Origin: Castanea sativa
Lineage: Eukaryota; Streptophyta; Magnoliopsida; Fagales; Fagaceae
Direction of reading: 5' to 3'
Assembly (NCBI RefSeq): GCF_040712315.1
Contig: NC_134015.1
Coordinates: 21,205,614-21,269,613, forward strand
DNA: 64,000 bases
How positions within the stretch are numbered: the stretch's first letter is position 1; each line of letters begins with the position of its first letter. Under the pieces are notes generated by a model that made no database searches, was not told where the DNA came from, and saw only the letters and a list, made by a program, of their open reading frames with translations. A program made the translations under genes and the position numbers. Below, in pieces: positions 1-12,044 of the stretch.

Positions 1-1380
1 TAAAAAATGAAAGAGAAGGAAGAGAGAGAATGGGCACACAGGTAGCAACTATTTATTCTGACCCAGTACAGTTAATGAGTCCCACTACTTTATGCAAAAT
101 TTTAAGTGATAGAGACCAAAATATGAAACCAAACAAGTTTTAATTTGAGTAAGGGAAAAAATAGAGTTAGAGAAATGAGTTGTGAGAATTGAGTTTGAGT
201 TATGAGTATTGAGTAATGGATGATGCTTAATCCAAACAGGCCCTTACTTTTTCTATTTACACATTCACTTTTCAAAATACCCCACATTAAATTATTTATT
301 TTACACTACATTTCATTAAAATATTATTTTTTTACCAATATTTTATTATTCACTTAAATTATATTTCTCTTCCTCAACTAAAGACCACCACCCCCAACCT
401 AGCTACAGGCACGCATTGCCCACATCAACCAAAATTTCCAGCAAGTTTCGTAGCCAAACAAGTAGGAAAAACCTGGTCAAAGCAACACCAAAACAAAATA
501 TCAATATCCAAAGTTTTCATTATAAAAAAAATTAAAAATGTCTTAGAGAACAAACATAAGCTAGAAATATCAAAGCTAGACTAAAACAAACCTACAAACT
601 TAACAAAATCAAATTATGATTCTACTACTGCTAGTAGCCAAGTTTATCATTGATCCTCACCAAACCCACAAACTTCTCAAATATGAAATACCCATACCTA
701 AATCTAACCCAAATCAAATACCCAAATCAAATCCACTGATCTCACCCAAATGACATTTCTGCTCAATATTTATGCCATGGATATTTTCTTTCAAACCAAC
801 CTTCTTCTACTCCAATCTCTTAATAAAATCCTTATCCAAATCAACCTTCGTCCGCTCTATTCCCTACAAAAAAAAATGCCTCTCTTCCCTCACGACACCC
901 CAACTTCTCCTTTACACACAACAACAATTTGCACAATTATAAAAGTCTCTATCTCATTAGACATCACCAAGAAACACCAAATACCATGGAGAAAATTAGA
1001 GAAGCCTCCTCTGTTCTTCCAAATCTTTGTTAAGCTCATTCAAAATCATCAAAAGAAACTAATCTAGGTACAAGGAGGGATGGGCATAAAGTAATTTTTG
1101 TTTAGAGAGAGAGAGAGAGAGAGAGTTGAGATGGGAGAGAACGAAGATGAAGGAGAAGAGGAGAGATTAGTTTGTAGAAAGAGAGAGAATCGAATAAAAG
1201 TTGTGAGAATAGTATAAAAATAGGATATTAATAAAATAATGGTTTAGACATCTACAACAACCATGTATATTTACATAGTTACTTTACACACTTTTACACT
1301 ATCTGATGTGGGTTAGTTTTAAACAAAATTGTATAAATTCTACATCATTTTCTATTATGCACCCATTGATGTGAGTGGTT
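1..1380. other. non-coding AT-rich flank
   Basis: No gene recognised. Positions about 100-243 hold a stretch rich in variants of GAGTTATGAGTATTGAG that ends in CCAAACAGGCCC. This looks like one end of a MITE and resembles sequence near 29400-29560. A GA microsatellite lies at about 1104-1125. The longest open frame here (750-1067) has no domain and low-complexity composition, so it is not called. Confidence 0.5.
1104..1125. repeat. (GA)n microsatellite
   Basis: About eleven uninterrupted GA units are read directly in the sequence. Confidence 0.9.
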
Positions 1381-1689
1381 TTCACTAGTTTGATTTTTTT
1401 TTAAAAGGTTTAGCACCCTGGATGTAACATGTTTTTTTGTTGTTTGAGGTGCTATAATAACATTTTAGGAGTTTTATCACTCCCAATACTAAAATGTTCT
1501 TAAATCTCCACATAGCGTTATGGCATGAGACCAGTAGGCACCAATGAAGTCTTCCATTGGTTGAACCCACAATTCTTGAACTCGCAGGATGTTATGAGTT
1601 TCATAAACTTTCTAGCAGTAGGTCGGCCATCTCCGCAAGCTAGTTTTGTAAACGCCAAATAAGGCACAGACTCTTCAGAGGCTATATTC

Positions 1690-4600
1690 TCTTGGCTTTG
1701 CGCCGGGGACTTTAATGAAATCACAAGGTCAAATGAGAAACTAAGTGGTCGCTTGCACCCTAATAATCTGATGCAAGACTTACGGGACATGATTGATGAA
1801 TGTGGGTTTCGAGACCTTAGTTACATGGGGAGTAAATTTACGTGGGCAAAGCACTATCCGGATGGAACTACTATTTGGGAATGTCTAGACAGAGCTCTTA
1901 GGACCGAGGATTGGGTGAGTTTGTTTCTTGCTTTCCAAGTGGTTCATCTGGATTATGGGATGTCCAACCACAAACCTGTCCATATATATCCTATGGGAGT
2001 TCCGACAAGAAGACAGCGGTCATGGCATTTTGAGCAAGTATGGCTATCTAGTGTTGGCTGCGATGATACCATGAAAGCAGCATGGGAAGGTGGTGCGATC
2101 TCTTGCATGGTAGGTTAGGTTGGGGAAAAAATAAAAAGGTGTCAGCGTGACTTGCAAAGGTGGAGTAAACAATCTTTTTGTAATATATCTTGGGCCCTCA
2201 TTGAGAAAAAATCCTCTCTGAAATCTGCAGTAGAGGTAGCGTAGCTTGGAGGTGACTAGAATCCAGTGTACACTATCAAAAAGGAAATCTCAAAATTATT
2301 ACTTCTTGAGGAGCAGTTGTGGCACTAGAGGTCTTGTGCACTGGATGAAGTCGGGTGATAAGAATACAACTTTCTTCCACAGTAAAGCCTCACAAAGACT
2401 ACGAAGGAATAGGATTGTTAGTCTTAGAAATAATGATGGAGTGTTATGTTCAGATGAGGCAGAAGTCACGGGTTTGTTGGTCTCTTTTTATAAGCAATTG
2501 TTCACTTCATCCCAACCAACATACTTTGAGGCAGTTTTGCAAGCAGTCCCATGGGTGGTAACTAATGAAATGAACTTTGCATTGATTGGTGAGTTTATTA
2601 GGGCAGAGGTTGATATGGCTTGGAAACAGATGGCCCCATTAAAGGCTCCGAGTCCTGACAGTATGCCTCTTATCTTTTACCAACATTTTTAGAATCATAT
2701 TGGTAGTTGTGGGGAGTAAAAAGACCCTGAGGGGGATGTGGGCCTTTGGGCCATGCTAAGGAAGGCCGACCTGCTCTTGGGTTTAGAACTTGTTATTACT
2801 ACGGGTCGGCCCATACGCCGAGGATCCGAGGATCCAGCCGAGGGTGAATTTCCCTTCGGACGGACACCGGAGAACCCGGGACTTCATGGCAAAGGTTAGG
2901 GAATGACACGGTCAAGACCAATGGTTAAAGGGGGTGAACCCTTGAATGTCCTAGAAGCACCGATGTTAGAGAAATACCAAAGATAAAGGCTGCCACCTCC
3001 ACATTAAAGACCCTGCACCTACCACCCTGGCCGCATTAATGGGGAAGTGACACCTGAACAGTGGAAGGTAAACTTCTGGTTACTATTCAAAGGCACTGAG
3101 AAAAGAAATATCTAGGCTAAGGGGAGTTGGGGCAACACGTGTACAAAGTATCAAAAAGAGGAGTATTTAAGAAGCAACCTAGAACAGGAATGAGGGGCTT
3201 CCTTTTTTGTAATCGAAAAGAAAAAGAAAAAAGAGAAAGAGATAATATAAGAACAGCTCTCGGCTTACGTCCGAGCAGGTTGATTTACGGTATTCCTTGT
3301 TGTTTTCAAGTGTCTGCAATCTTTGGCTTGTCATTTAATCCTCAGACACTTCTAACCTGGGTTTCAAGCCCACACTCTACAAATTCATATTGTTTAAGGC
3401 TCATTGGGCCTGAGCCCGTAACTGTTCTTGGGGCCAGGTGCAATTGTGCACTTACAGTAGTGATGTGTCTCAGGCAGTTTTATTTTGCTTGAACTCTGGA
3501 AAAATACCATCTGACTTAAATTATACTTATATTACCTTCATCCCCAAAGTCAAAAGTCCTAATAAGGTTATTGAGTACCGACCCATCTCTCTTTGCAATA
3601 TTTTATATAAGTTGGTTTCTAAAATACTGGCCAACATATTAAAAAAAATCCTCCCTTATGTTATATCTAATTCATAAAGTGCTTTCCAATCGGATAAAGC
3701 AATCTCAGATAATATACTGATAGCCTTTAATACTCTTCATAATATGAAAACTACGAAAATAGGAAGGAAGGGCTTTGTTGCCATGAAGTTAGATATGAGT
3801 AAGACTTATGATAGAGTGGAATGGTTATATGTTGATTTTGTAAAACTTATGGATAAAATGGGCTTTGATAAAAAATAGGTTCGACTCATTTATGAGTGTA
3901 TTAGCACTGTTTCTTATTCAATCATGATGAATGGAGAGCCCTTGAGCATTATTGAACCTACAAGGGGCATTAGGCAAGGGGAACCCTATTCCCTTATTTG
4001 TTCCTTTTATGCTCAGAAGGGCTAACCCAGCTTATTAAGCAAGCTGTGCAAGTTGATAAAATCAGAGGATATTCTCTTTGTATGAATGGACCTAAAATCT
4101 CTCAGTTATTTTTTGCAGATAACAGCTTGTTATTATGTAGAGCTCAATTGGGGGATGTTCAAATCATTCAAGCTCTTCATGGTGTTTATGAAAAAGCATC
4201 GGGTCAACAAATCAATAAAGAGAAGACGAACCTCTTCTTCAATAAATCAATCTTGTGATAAAATTGCAATAAAAAACCTTCTTGGTGTGGTGGAAATAAA
4301 GGAGTATGAGAAATACTTGGGGTTACTTGTGATAGTTGGGAAGAATCGAAGAGCAAGTTTGAATTACATCAAAGAAAGGGTTTGGGGGAAGCTTCAAAGG
4401 TGGAAGGAAAAGATCCTTTCTCAACCCAGCAAAGAAATTTTGCTTAAAGCCATGATTCAAGCCATCCTAACCTTTGCCATGAGTTGTTTTAAACTACCTG
4501 TAGGTTTTTGTAAAGATATTGAGGTCATGATCCAAAAATTTTGGTGGGGACAACGGGGTGATCGTAGGAAGGTACATTGGAAAAGTTGGGAAACATTTTG

Positions 4601-6139
4601 CAAAGCCAAGGACGATGGGGGCCTAGGTTTTTAAGACCTAAGCAAATTTAATGATGCAATGTTGGCAAAACAGGTTTGGCGGTTAATGCATGATGAGGAT
4701 TCTCTTTTTTACAAAGTGTTTAAAGCAAGATATTTTCTCAATTCTTCTGTCCTTGAGGCAAAGTTGAGTGGAGGTTCGTTTGCTTGGAAGAGCATTATGA
4801 AAACCAGGAGAGTCATCAAGATGGGAGCAAAGTGGCGTGTGGGTGATGGGAAAAAGATTCAGATATATGGAGATCTGTGGTTACCAGGGGATGGAGAGGG
4901 TAAGGTGATTTCCCAGCCTCTGGTTTACCTTTAGAGGTTGTTGTTGCTGATTTTATAGATCCTACGTCGGGTTGGTGGGACTCTCAGATTGTTGACCAAA
5001 ATTTCTTGCCTTTTGAAGCCATAAAGATTAAAGCCATTCCTATTAGCTCAGTGGCTCAAAAAGACATCTTCATTTGGCCTACGAGGAGGGACGGGTCCTA
5101 CACTGTGAAGACTGGGTACCAAATTTTATGTGAAGAGCAATCTCATGATCATGCCTCGAGCTCATTTCCAGATGTGACAAAAGGCCTTTGGAAAAGTATT
5201 TGGAAGTTGCGGTTCAAGGAAAGATTAAACATTTTCGTTGGCGAGCATGTTCAGACTCTCTCCCAACTAAACACAATTTGTGGAAACAGAGAATGGTCCG
5301 TAATGAGGTCTGTGAAATTTGCAACTCCCATCCAGAAATTGTCCTGCATTCCCTGTGGAATTGTGAGGCCAGTAATGCTGTTTGGAATCAGGATTTTGGT
5401 TGGATTGACAGAAGGAAAGTTAGCCGAAGTGATTTTGTTAATCTCTGGAATTTGCTCAGCTCCAAACCCCAAGTGAGGGAGCAGTTTGCAGTCACGGCCT
5501 CGTTCATTTGGAGTAGGAGAAACAAAATTCACTTGCATCAGATAGTCCCACCGCTATCAAAAGTACCAAGTGAAGTTAGTCATTATCTCCTTGAGTACAG
5601 GAAGTTCAATGCAGCGCCAGTGAAGGTGAAACCAGTCAGAGCCGAGAAATGGAAGCCTTCAGATAGTGGTTGCCTCAAGAATAACTTTGATGGGGCAGTC
5701 TTTGCAGAGTCGGGTGAAGTTGGGATTGAGGTGGTTATTAGGGACTCTCAGGGTCAAGTCCTAGCCTCACTCTTTGAGAGAATCCCAAACCCCTCCTTTG
5801 TTGCTGTTCTGGAGTTGCCTGGTAGCGAGGCGCGCTGTCACGTTAGTTAAGGAGCTTGGTCTGGATGGTATTGTATTAGAAGGCGATTTAGAAGTCATTA
5901 TCAATGCTCTCAAGAATGGTGATATGTTCAACTCAGCATATGGACACCTCCTCATTGACACACTGTCTCTTTTAAACTATTTGAAGAGTTGGTCGCTCTT
6001 GCATACTCTTAGGCTAGGTAATGTTGTGGCAGATGCTTTAGCTAGGAGAACAAAATTTTCCTTCCCCTCTACACTCTGGTTGGAGCATGTTCCTCCAAAT
6101 GTTGTCAACTTTGTTTTTGCTGATTTATCAGCTTCTTGA
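1690..6139 (+). mobile_element. decayed LINE (non-LTR retrotransposon), 5'-truncated
   Basis: Broken frames in order match the single large ORF of plant L1-type LINEs. An endonuclease C-terminus comes first (CAGDFNEI at about 1700, then GSKFTWAK and LDRAL). Reverse transcriptase follows (ITFIPKVKSP and EYRPISLCNILYK at about 3530-3620, LDMSK-type motif at about 3790, FFADNSLL at about 4110 where active elements have FADD). Next are the thumb region (KEILLKAMIQAI), a zf-RVT zinc-binding region (CEICNSHPE...SLWNCEASNAVW at about 5310-5390), and a C-terminal RNase H-like domain (NNFDGAVFAESGEVG at about 5680; GNVVADALARR at about 6020). Many stops and frameshifts make it dead, including a stop at 2690, a stop in the RT core at about 3876 and a shift at about 5820. 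The FADN replacement would also disable RT. The 3' end has an A-rich tail at about 6168-6198. The true 5' end is not clear. Confidence 0.9.
2708..3456. mobile_element. solo LTR inserted in the LINE
   Basis: This is a 749-bp block starting TGTGGGGAGT and ending GCACTTACA (TG...CA termini). It is flanked by a perfect 5-bp direct repeat GTAGT at 2703-2707 and 3457-3461. Removing the block and one GTAGT brings the interrupted RT frame back together across the junction (...IGS/DVSQAV...), which fixes the borders. It is richer in GC than its host. A TATTTAA box lies at about 3164 and an A/G-rich run follows at about 3209-3245, as expected inside an LTR. No internal gag-pol region is present, so recombination between two LTRs probably removed it. 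Assignment to Gypsy or Copia is not possible from the LTR alone. Confidence 0.85.
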
Positions 6140-7490
6140 TTAATATATTTCAGATGGTTTGTTTCTCAAAAAAAGAAAAGAAAAAGAAAAGAAAAAGGAA
6201 TGATTATTCCCTATAATATAAACATAACCAAACTATTGAATAACTAAATCATAAGAATAACTATTACAATACAATACCTATTACAGTCTACCAAAGGTAC
6301 TCTAAGGGTTCATCTCTTTCTTCAAATCGTGGCCCATCTAAATTAGAAGAAAATTGCATTTTTGGAGAGAGAGAGAGAGAGAGGGAGAGAGATCTGAGTT
6401 ACAAAATCCATATTTATTTATTTATTTAGGGTAATTTCCATGCCCTTTGCTTATCTTTGAAGTTGGGATTTGGGACCAGCCGAAGTGGCTCTATCTCTAT
6501 CCAACCCCACCCAAAATCCATAAGTGGCATTGAAATAATTATAACAAACTTTAAAACTACGTAATAATAAGGATAGTGATTACATTATGAATGTGATTAA
6601 TAAGTAGTATTTTTATTATTATTTTTTGATGGTACTAGAAAGTTAAGAATTTACCTTATAATAATTTAATTAGTATTGTCCAACTGCAACATATCGGAAT
6701 GAAAATCCATGCTTCATTATAAATAGAAATGAAAAGAAAGACACTAGAATATGGAAATATAAAAATATAGAATCATATTATAGTTTGTAGCCACACTTCC
6801 TCGTCCCTTGAGTTAAGAGCATTTGTCCGTATGGGTTAGTAGTATTTTAATTGTTTATTCAACTTATTTAGCTTATGTATATTAATTTCATTAATTTGTT
6901 AAAAATATTTTTCTAAATACAACTGTATTTTTGTTTAATTTATTTTTTTAGCCTAATAAATTAATGAAAAAAAGTTCCCAAACGGGGCACATGTCGACCC
7001 ATTCAGATATTATAGTGAGACACGTACAGAGAGACCATAGCCTTCTCTTCGCCCCTTTTCGTAATTCATAATTCTTTTCGATTCCATTTTTATCAATTCT
7101 CACTCAAAATATAATTCTAGTGCCCTTCCTAAATCCTAATTTTTTAAAAGGGTCCAGGTTTACAAATAAAATAAAAAATAAGAACAATTATGAGTAGATA
7201 TCAACTCTTTAATACTTTTCTCGATCTGAATAAAGTCTGTTCGTCTAAATCTAAAAAAAAAGCTCAGTAATGCCAAATTCTCCAAATTAAGAATATTTTT
7301 TTCTCCGGTGCCTAAACTCACAGAAAAAAGTATTGAAACTTGAAATGGACTCATCTGTCATGAAACTCACAAAAACAAGTAAAGTTGGACCTACTCTACT
7401 CAGGGAAAAGGGGACCCCGTAATTTTTTAAAAATAAATTTTTTTATGAGAAAAAAGAAGAAGATACCGCATAGTTATCTACAAATTATTT
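6140..7490. other. intergenic spacer
   Basis: AT-rich sequence with the LINE A-rich tail (about 6168-6198) and a short GA run (about 6366-6383). No gene, RNA gene or clear terminal-repeat element was recognised. Confidence 0.5.
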
Positions 7491-7636
7491 TTTTTGATAC
7501 AAGATAAAATTTTTATTCTAGTATAATCTAAGTGTATATATGTGTAAAACTCTCTCCTAGATACTTGAATTTCAACCCTTGTCTCCCACAAGTACTTATA
7601 CTTGTGAAGTGACCACCGCACTAAAGGTGCATGGTG
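7491..7636 (-). mobile_element. SINE with target-site duplication
   Basis: This is a 146-bp element on the minus strand. It opens with a T run (the tail on the other strand). Near 7563-7577 it holds the complement of a pol III B box (GGGTTGAAATTCAAG), and near its other end an A-box-like segment. It is flanked by 18-bp direct repeats at 7473-7490 and 7637-7654 that differ at one position (GTTATMTACAAATTATTT). The repeats are directly visible; assignment as a tRNA-derived SINE rests on box order and length. Confidence 0.75.
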
Positions 7637-7654
7637 GTTATATACAAATTATTT

Positions 7655-8042
7655 AATTAGATTCAAAACAATACACTTGAGACTCTCATAATTCAGTTGG
7701 TTGTAAAAGAATTAATAAGATTTAAAAAACTGTACATAAAAAGTTAACCCCTAAAAGCTAAAACTTAAAACTTATGACAAACTATATCCAAAATACTAAT
7801 ACTTGTTACATAAAAAAGTAAGATGCTTAGAAAGGTTAATTACTTTTTTTTTTTCTTCTTTTATATTTATATTTTTAATGAATCCGAAATTTGCAATAAA
7901 ATTAGTTTGGGTAATCTAATTCTTACCAACTCTAGATTCAGGCACCACTAAGTCTATAACCGAACCATTAAAGAAAAAAGGGTGAGTCATCAAGAATCAA
8001 AATTTAAGACTCCATCCACTCACCCTCTCACTCGCTCCTCCG

Positions 8043-8077
<35 letters not shown>

Positions 8078-8181
8078 AATTTCTTACCAAACCAAAATGC
8101 AACACCTTTTTCCTAAATTTTGATTTCTCCAGATTTGGCTGAAACATCTTTTACAACTTTCCTAAAATCACAAAAACCTTC
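7655..8181 (+). promoter_or_regulatory. PIR promoter and 5' leader region
   Basis: This covers the 0.5 kb upstream of the PIR start codon. A (CT)n tract at about 8046-8074 lies about 110 bp before the ATG; pyrimidine patches of this kind are common in plant core promoters and leaders. No convincing TATA box could be fixed, and the transcription start is not determined. The region also contains decayed AT-rich sequence at 7655-7960 without recognisable features. Confidence 0.45.
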
Positions 8182-11100
8182 ATGGCTGTCCCTGTTGAGG
8201 AAGCCATTGCTGCCCTCTCCACATTCTCACTTGAGGTATTACATAACAATCATATATTTTCTACTTCTTCTCTTAAATCTCTTCATTTTGATCTACTCTT
8301 AAGCAATCTTCAATGTTCAGCATAATGTGGTTTCTTTTGTAATTGTGTAGGATGAGCAACCAGAGGTGCAAGGACCAGGGCTTTGGGTGTCAACTGAGAG
8401 AGGTGCAACTGAGAGTCCAATTGGTATGAATTCTTTATGCCATAAACAACAACAATTTTGGTTTTTGTTTTTTGTTTTTTTTTTACATGAATGGTGGGAC
8501 GTAGTACTATGAATTGCTCTCAAAATAGTGAATAATATGTTCAAATCTGTTCGGGTGCATCCAATTTTGTTGTAATTGAGGCAAAACCTTGTTTAACTCC
8601 CATTTTGGGTTTTCGCTTGCCAATTGCGGTTCAACTTCATTTACCTGGATCTGTGCTAATAGTCAATAAGGATTGAAGATTTGTAATTTGTGTCATTGGC
8701 TATGGATCATTTTACTTTTATGGGCCTTGGTATTTAGAAAGCTTCTATATTTGGAAATGGAGGAAATTTTTTTTGGTTTATATATATTAGTTTTTTTTTT
8801 TTTTTGGGGGGCGGGGGATGGAAATTTGGTTTATATATTTGATGGTGTGTAATGGTAACAAATTCTCTGATAGCTTTTATAAAAAATTTCTTACACAAGA
8901 AATTCTGGGAAAATCATCCTTGTTTACTATTGCGTGAAAAATGGAACAGTTATAAGAAAGTTGTCAAATATGTAATGTAGCTATAATATGTCATAGATGG
9001 CCAACCCTCTAATTATTAATAATCATGGTGTGTAGGAAAATCATTGATATCAAAATTATTAATTAATTAAATATGTCATATGGTTTTCATTAAAAAAAAA
9101 ATAGAAGGGTTAAATGCTGAAATATATAGATATTTTTATCAATCGTAAAAGAAAAGTACAAAATATATAGCTTAAGTCCTCCACAAAAAAAAAAAGTTTA
9201 TATAAGCAAGTAAGGGTGAGATAAAGGGGGAAGGGAAAGGGGAGAAAAAAAAAAGTTTAAATTAAAGGTATCTTACTGAGAAGAAAAAATTTGTCTCACC
9301 AATTTTAGCCATTTAATTTTTATTAATAAGAATAACCTAAAAATTAATAGTCTTATAAAAAAAACCTAATAATTAATAGTGTATAGAATTATTATTTTTT
9401 TTTTCAAAAACTATTAATAATGATGTAAAATAAATTCTTAATAATTACTTAAAATAGAATGAATAATTACATAAAATAGAAAAAAAAATATTAATTATGA
9501 CCAATTTTAGCCATTTAATTTTTTTATAGGAATAACCTAATAATTAGTAGTCTTATAAAAAAAACCTAATAATTAATAGTCTATAGAATTTTTTTTTTTT
9601 AACTATTAATAATGAAGTAAAATAGAATTTTAGTAATTACTTAAAATAGAATGAATAATTACATAAAATAGAATAAAATAATATTAATTGTCAAAATATT
9701 GCTATATAACCAAATATTAACGTGAAATCACTGTACCTCTTTTTTAGCTAACACCTTTAAGCTCTATCTCTCTCTACGTGCACAAGCACACATTTCTACT
9801 ATGGCAGGATGTATGTCCACATTTCTTTTCCTACATTACATTGTAGTGGCTAGCATTAAGCCTCTTCCTATTAATGAAAACATGCTACTATCTTTTATAT
9901 GTATAAAAAAAGTTCTCTGAATCTCTTTCCTCACTATCCAGATTTTGTACTTCTCTTGAATCTCTTCTCTCATGAGGGGTTTGTGGAGTCACTTAAGTGT
10001 ACCCCAAGAGACTAGTTAATAAAAAGGTGATGAAAAAAGAAAAAACGAATGTATGTGACTATTATTATACAAAATGAAATTTGTTGTTTACTCTCCCTCT
10101 CTCCTGAGCTCCAAAGGAAAAGGAAGAAAATGGTGAAAGGTGGCAAAAAAAAAAAGTGCAAATTTTCACAGAATGTCAATGGCTGGATAGAAGTTCTCAT
10201 CTGTTAATGTTGTTGTTATTATTATTATTATTTATAGATGTTAAGTTGTCTTTGCCATCTATGGATATTGAGACTGTTTCATCAATTGACTAGCATTGGC
10301 ATTTGGTTTGCTAATCTTCTTTGCTAGGGGTAGGGGTTCATATAAAAAGGTCAGATAATGAACTTATTGGGTTTCGAGGTAGTGAGGGTACTTATTGATA
10401 TTTTGGTATTAACACGTTGAATCTGGGTTTTGACTTGTTACTTGGTTTCATTGATTGAAGAAGAATAGAAGACCCCCTCTTCTCCCTCATTTGATGAGTA
10501 AAATGCCACAAACATGAAACTGGACTCTGCTTGAAGTAATATAGAAGTTATTTGTGTGTGCCTACGGAACAGAGTTATAATGAAGCTCATTTCTTCTTGG
10601 TTACAAACAATAGTTCTGTTTGGTTGGATTTGGAGTAGTGATGATATATAAGTTTATAACAGGTTTTGTTGTCATATTTGAAGGCCACTTGGGTTTTTTA
10701 ACATGCACTTCAGATTGCATGCTGCTGGCTTTCTGTTGATAGTCATGGGTGGAATTTCCCAATGGTTAGAACTGAAAGTTTGTTAGAGATAGATGTTCCT
10801 CTGGATTTGTCCATGACATGATAGTTAAGGACAATTATTTGAGTTGCTGTTTTGGGGTGGGTTTTCTTTGACGTCTAACAGTACAAAAAGGGCCCTCCTG
10901 GCAGGAACTTTTTTGGTTCCCCAGGGCCAAAACGAGATTTTATTCAGTGCAAAAATGCTTTCTGCTTGGGATAGGATTTTGAGTAGAGGTTCTTGTTTTC
11001 TATGTGGAACATATGAGCAGTGCTATGCCTTTTATGATTTTGGAAGCAGAGGATTGGAGAATATTTTTTGGACTTGGGAGGTAGTTCTGAAGGGCATGTC

Positions 11101-11979
11101 TGTGAGGCTTTTAGAGTTCTCAGTGAGGAGTTGTGGTAGGGACAGAATACTATTGCTTGGAGGGCAGTGTTCCTGTGTGTGATGAGGAGCATTTGGTGGG
11201 AAAGGAATAAGTGCATGTTTGAATGCAAGGATAATTGTTCGGAGAGCTCAAAATGGGTTTTCTCCAGGAATTTATTCTATTTTTATTTTATTTTTGATTT
11301 TGTAAGATCCTCTTTCACAGCTTATTGTTCTTCTTTGAGTAATGTATGTGTCTAGGGACAAAGCATGGTTAGAACACACACACTCACACACACACACAGG
11401 CAGGTGCCCGCACAGACATGTGCTTGTGTGTTTCTGGGGGCATAGTATGGTTTGAACTGTAATTAAAAAGTGCTTCTTTTTGTAGAGTACAGTGACGTTT
11501 CTGCATACCGCCTATCTTTATCAGAGGACACAAAAGCTCTCAATCAGCTGGTATGCACTTCTTGTTTTCTCAATTTGCTTTGTCTTTTGAAAGAATAGAA
11601 GTTATTGTCCAAGAATTTACCTTCTTTTCAGAAAATTGGGATGTTTAAATGTCAGATGTAAATGCAAGTTGAAGTCTATAATTACAATTTGATTCATTCT
11701 TCTTTAGAATTTTTCTACTATTGTCATTTTATGGGATAGTGACTCTGTAAGACGTGCAGAATGTCCTTATCCAAGAGGGGAAGGATATGGCATCTGTGCT
11801 TTATACATATCGCAGTTGTGTCAAAGCGCTTCCTCAGGTCAGTTTTGGGTTTAGTTTGTAATACTTTTTTTTTTTTTTTTTCTTTTCTGGACATCAAGTG
11901 TATACATGGTCATTGTTGCTAATTAGCATTATATGGAGAACTGTGCCTGCAATCATTTATCTAAAACTACTCCTTTATG

Positions 11980-12044
<65 letters not shown>

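Larger units (their letters stand above)
8424..11485. other. PIR intron 2
   Basis: A 3.06-kb intron. It holds a 202-bp tandem duplication (9298-9691), a weak LINE fragment (about 10850-11240) and a CA-rich patch at about 11380-11400. The rest is AT-rich without recognised features. Confidence 0.8.

Noticed and set aside
750..1067. 105-codon open frame near the left edge
   Set aside because: Low-complexity, no domain, and no splice or homology support.
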